A DNA stretch of 21,780 bases from Regnicoccus frigidus. GTDB lineage: Bacteria > Cyanobacteriota > Cyanobacteriia > PCC-6307 > Cyanobiaceae. How positions within the stretch are numbered: position 1 is the first letter of the stretch; each line of letters starts with the position of its first letter. This document shows, in pieces, positions 21,120-21,780 of the stretch. The stretch is taken from the NCBI GenBank assembly GCA_025194985.1, contig JAOANE010000045.1, forward strand, positions 1-21,780, written 5' to 3'. The notes beneath the pieces were generated by a model. The model saw only the letters and a program-made list of their open reading frames with translations, made no database searches and was not told the DNA's origin. The position numbers and the translations under genes were made by a program.

Positions 21120-21589
21120 TTTTTTCGCAGCACCAGCAAGGCCGCCATCTCCGCCATGGCCTTCTCCTTGCGCTGCAGCTCCTTTTTGAGGGCTTTGATC
21201 TCTCGCTGGTCCTGGGCGCGGAGCTTTTCGAGCTCCTTCTGCTCGGCCATCGTCAGCACCGGCTTGGCATTGGCATCCTGGGCTGCCTGGCGCCAACGCT
21301 CCACCTGCTCGGGAAACAGGCCCCGCTCCCGGCAGTAGGCGCTGAGCTCAGTGGCATTCAGGCCAGCGGTCTCCAGCACCACTGTGAACTTGTCGGCAGC
21401 GCTCCAGCCGTTTGGTTCCTTCTCGGATGCCGGCACCACCTCTCCCTGCAACCGCCAGGTCTTCCTCCATTTGTAGAGGGTGATCACGTGAATGCCCAGC
21501 TCTTCTGAAATCCTGGCCACGCTCTGCCTGTGCGGCGGGCTCATCCGCCTTCTCACATCAGCCTTGACGGCCTCGCTGTATCCGCGCAT
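21083..21589 (-). CDS. IS3-family transposase OrfA (HTH protein)
   Basis: The 168-aa product opens MRGYSEAVKADVRRRMSPPH. A helix-turn-helix (SVARISEELGIHVITLYKWRKTW) is followed by a second HTH-like unit (NATELSAYCRERGLFPEQVERWRQA) and a long coiled coil ending EKAMAEMAALLVLRKKW. It binds the IS ends. The ATG at 21589 is preceded by GAGG (GAGGACATGACCA). It overlaps the OrfB frame; translation shifts -1 at AAAAAAG. The length is close to OrfA of IS150-type elements. Confidence 0.9.
   Translation of the reverse strand: MRGYSEAVKADVRRRMSPPHRQSVARISEELGIHVITLYKWRKTWRLQGEVVPASEKEPNGWSAADKFTVVLETAGLNATELSAYCRERGLFPEQVERWRQAAQDANAKPVLTMAEQKELEKLRAQDQREIKALKKELQRKEKAMAEMAALLVLRKKWEAFCSEDAEG
21086..21125 (-). 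promoter_or_regulatory. Programmed -1 frameshift site: A6G slippery heptamer plus stem-loop
   Basis: On the minus strand AAAAAAG occupies 21125 to 21119 in the phase A-AAA-AAG required for -1 slippage. After a six-base spacer GCCTTC (21112-21107) can pair with GAAGGC (21091-21086), a stem 3' of the slip site that would pause ribosomes. The zero-frame stop of OrfA lies just beyond, at 21083-21085. The shift joins OrfA to OrfB exactly in frame (K-K-V). This is the known design of IS3 elements. Confidence 0.85.
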
Positions 21590-21654
21590 TGGTCATGTCC
21601 TCAAGCCCCCGGGTGTACTGATGAGAGGGGTGACAACTTTCTTGAAACCGGGGG

Positions 21655-21780
21655 AGCTGGAATAACAGATGCCGAAAATGTTGCCCGATTCTGTTTCGGC
21701 TTTGACCGGACCTGTGAGATCTTTAACTGAGAGGCTGCCACTTGTGGAGCTTAGAGTCACAGGCCCCTTAACGCCCACCA
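21655..21780 (-). pseudogene. DUF4097-like (adhesin-type beta repeat) gene, interrupted by the IS and cut by the window edge
   Basis: Reading leftward from the window edge the frame gives GVKGPVTLSSTSGSLSVKDL, then TGPVKAETESGNIFGICYSS, before running into IS sequence. The repeated G-x-V-x-(L/A)-x-S/T-x-S-G-x-(L/I) pattern, a strand every ~10 residues, fits the DUF4097 beta-helix-like domain of surface or envelope-stress-associated proteins. The gene begins outside the window. It is joined to the right end of the IS with no duplication of the left flank. Confidence 0.6.

Larger units (their letters stand above)
19948..21647 (-). mobile_element. Complete IS3-family insertion sequence (about 1.7 kb)
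   Basis: Terminal inverted repeats TTTCAAGAAAGTTGTCACCCCT begin at 19948 and, reversed, end at 21647. Two overlapping frames on the minus strand (orfA, orfB) fill the element, with a DDE transposase in the second. The flanks, ...GCGGTGAC on the left and CCGGGGG... on the right, show no target duplication. The right end agrees with the copy at 1-127 for seven bases beyond the repeat, so the true boundary may be 21654. Confidence 0.9.

Noticed and set aside
19944..21654. Target-site duplication around the complete IS
   Set aside because: Left flank GGTGAC and right flank CCGGGG do not match in any 3-6 base register that I tried.
1..21780. CRISPR array, rRNA genes, integron attC arrays
   Set aside because: No regularly spaced repeats, no rRNA-like stretches, and the hairpins upstream of rep are not followed by cassette-like genes or an integrase.

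Overview
This looks like accessory DNA from a GC-rich unicellular cyanobacterium of the Synechococcus/Cyanobium type. The main reason is a large replication protein that resembles the cyanobacterial plasmid Rep family CyRepA1 (DUF3854/TOPRIM plus a helicase-like domain). Supporting signs are a few GCGATCGC (HIP1-type) octamers, for example at 12172, 13133 and 18913, and the overall codon use. The assignment is inference; there is no rRNA or tRNA to anchor it. The window reads as a plasmid, or a plasmid-derived island, carrying cargo and bounded by two same-orientation copies of one IS3-family element.

Layout. 1-127 is the end of an IS copy that runs off the left edge; it cuts the glycosyltransferase whose C-terminus lies at 129-383. 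380-2559 continues a surface-polysaccharide-type cluster: a Zn-ribbon/SAM methyltransferase and a GT92/GT2-like glycosyltransferase whose 3' end seems frameshifted. 2626-5331 is a single-chain MmeI-like restriction-modification enzyme. 5510-7364 holds a decayed copy and a nearly intact copy of a divergent two-gene module, then a higBA toxin-antitoxin pair. 7560-10243 is the plasmid maintenance region: a ParA-type ATPase, a small ribbon-helix-helix (RHH) partner, repeated sequence on both sides of that pair, a zinc-finger protein and three further small, mostly RHH-like proteins.

10255-10454 is a striking 200-bp run of six inverted repeats just upstream of the rep gene (10681-13818). It is my best candidate for the replication origin or a copy-control RNA. 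Small genes follow rep through start/stop overlaps. 14889-16740 carries a secreted 4-Cys protein, a RelBE-like toxin-antitoxin pair on the minus strand, and a two-HTH protein. 16741-17700 is mostly decayed sequence and hairpins. 17725-18984 is the second copy of the divergent module, here joined to a second two-HTH gene. It is followed by an AT-rich 0.7-kb island (membrane protein and PspC-SHOCT protein), a remnant of the module's next genes, a complete IS3 element with a classic A6G frameshift signal, and a DUF4097-like gene interrupted by that IS.

The genes fall into three working groups: replication and partition (parA, RHH partner, rep, hairpin region), addiction and defence (two type II toxin-antitoxin pairs and the MmeI-like enzyme), and an unrecognised repeated module. 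The module pairs an acidic ~134-aa protein divergently with a basic 89-aa protein around a conserved palindrome. Duplication, decay and IS-associated joins show a region that has been rearranged repeatedly.
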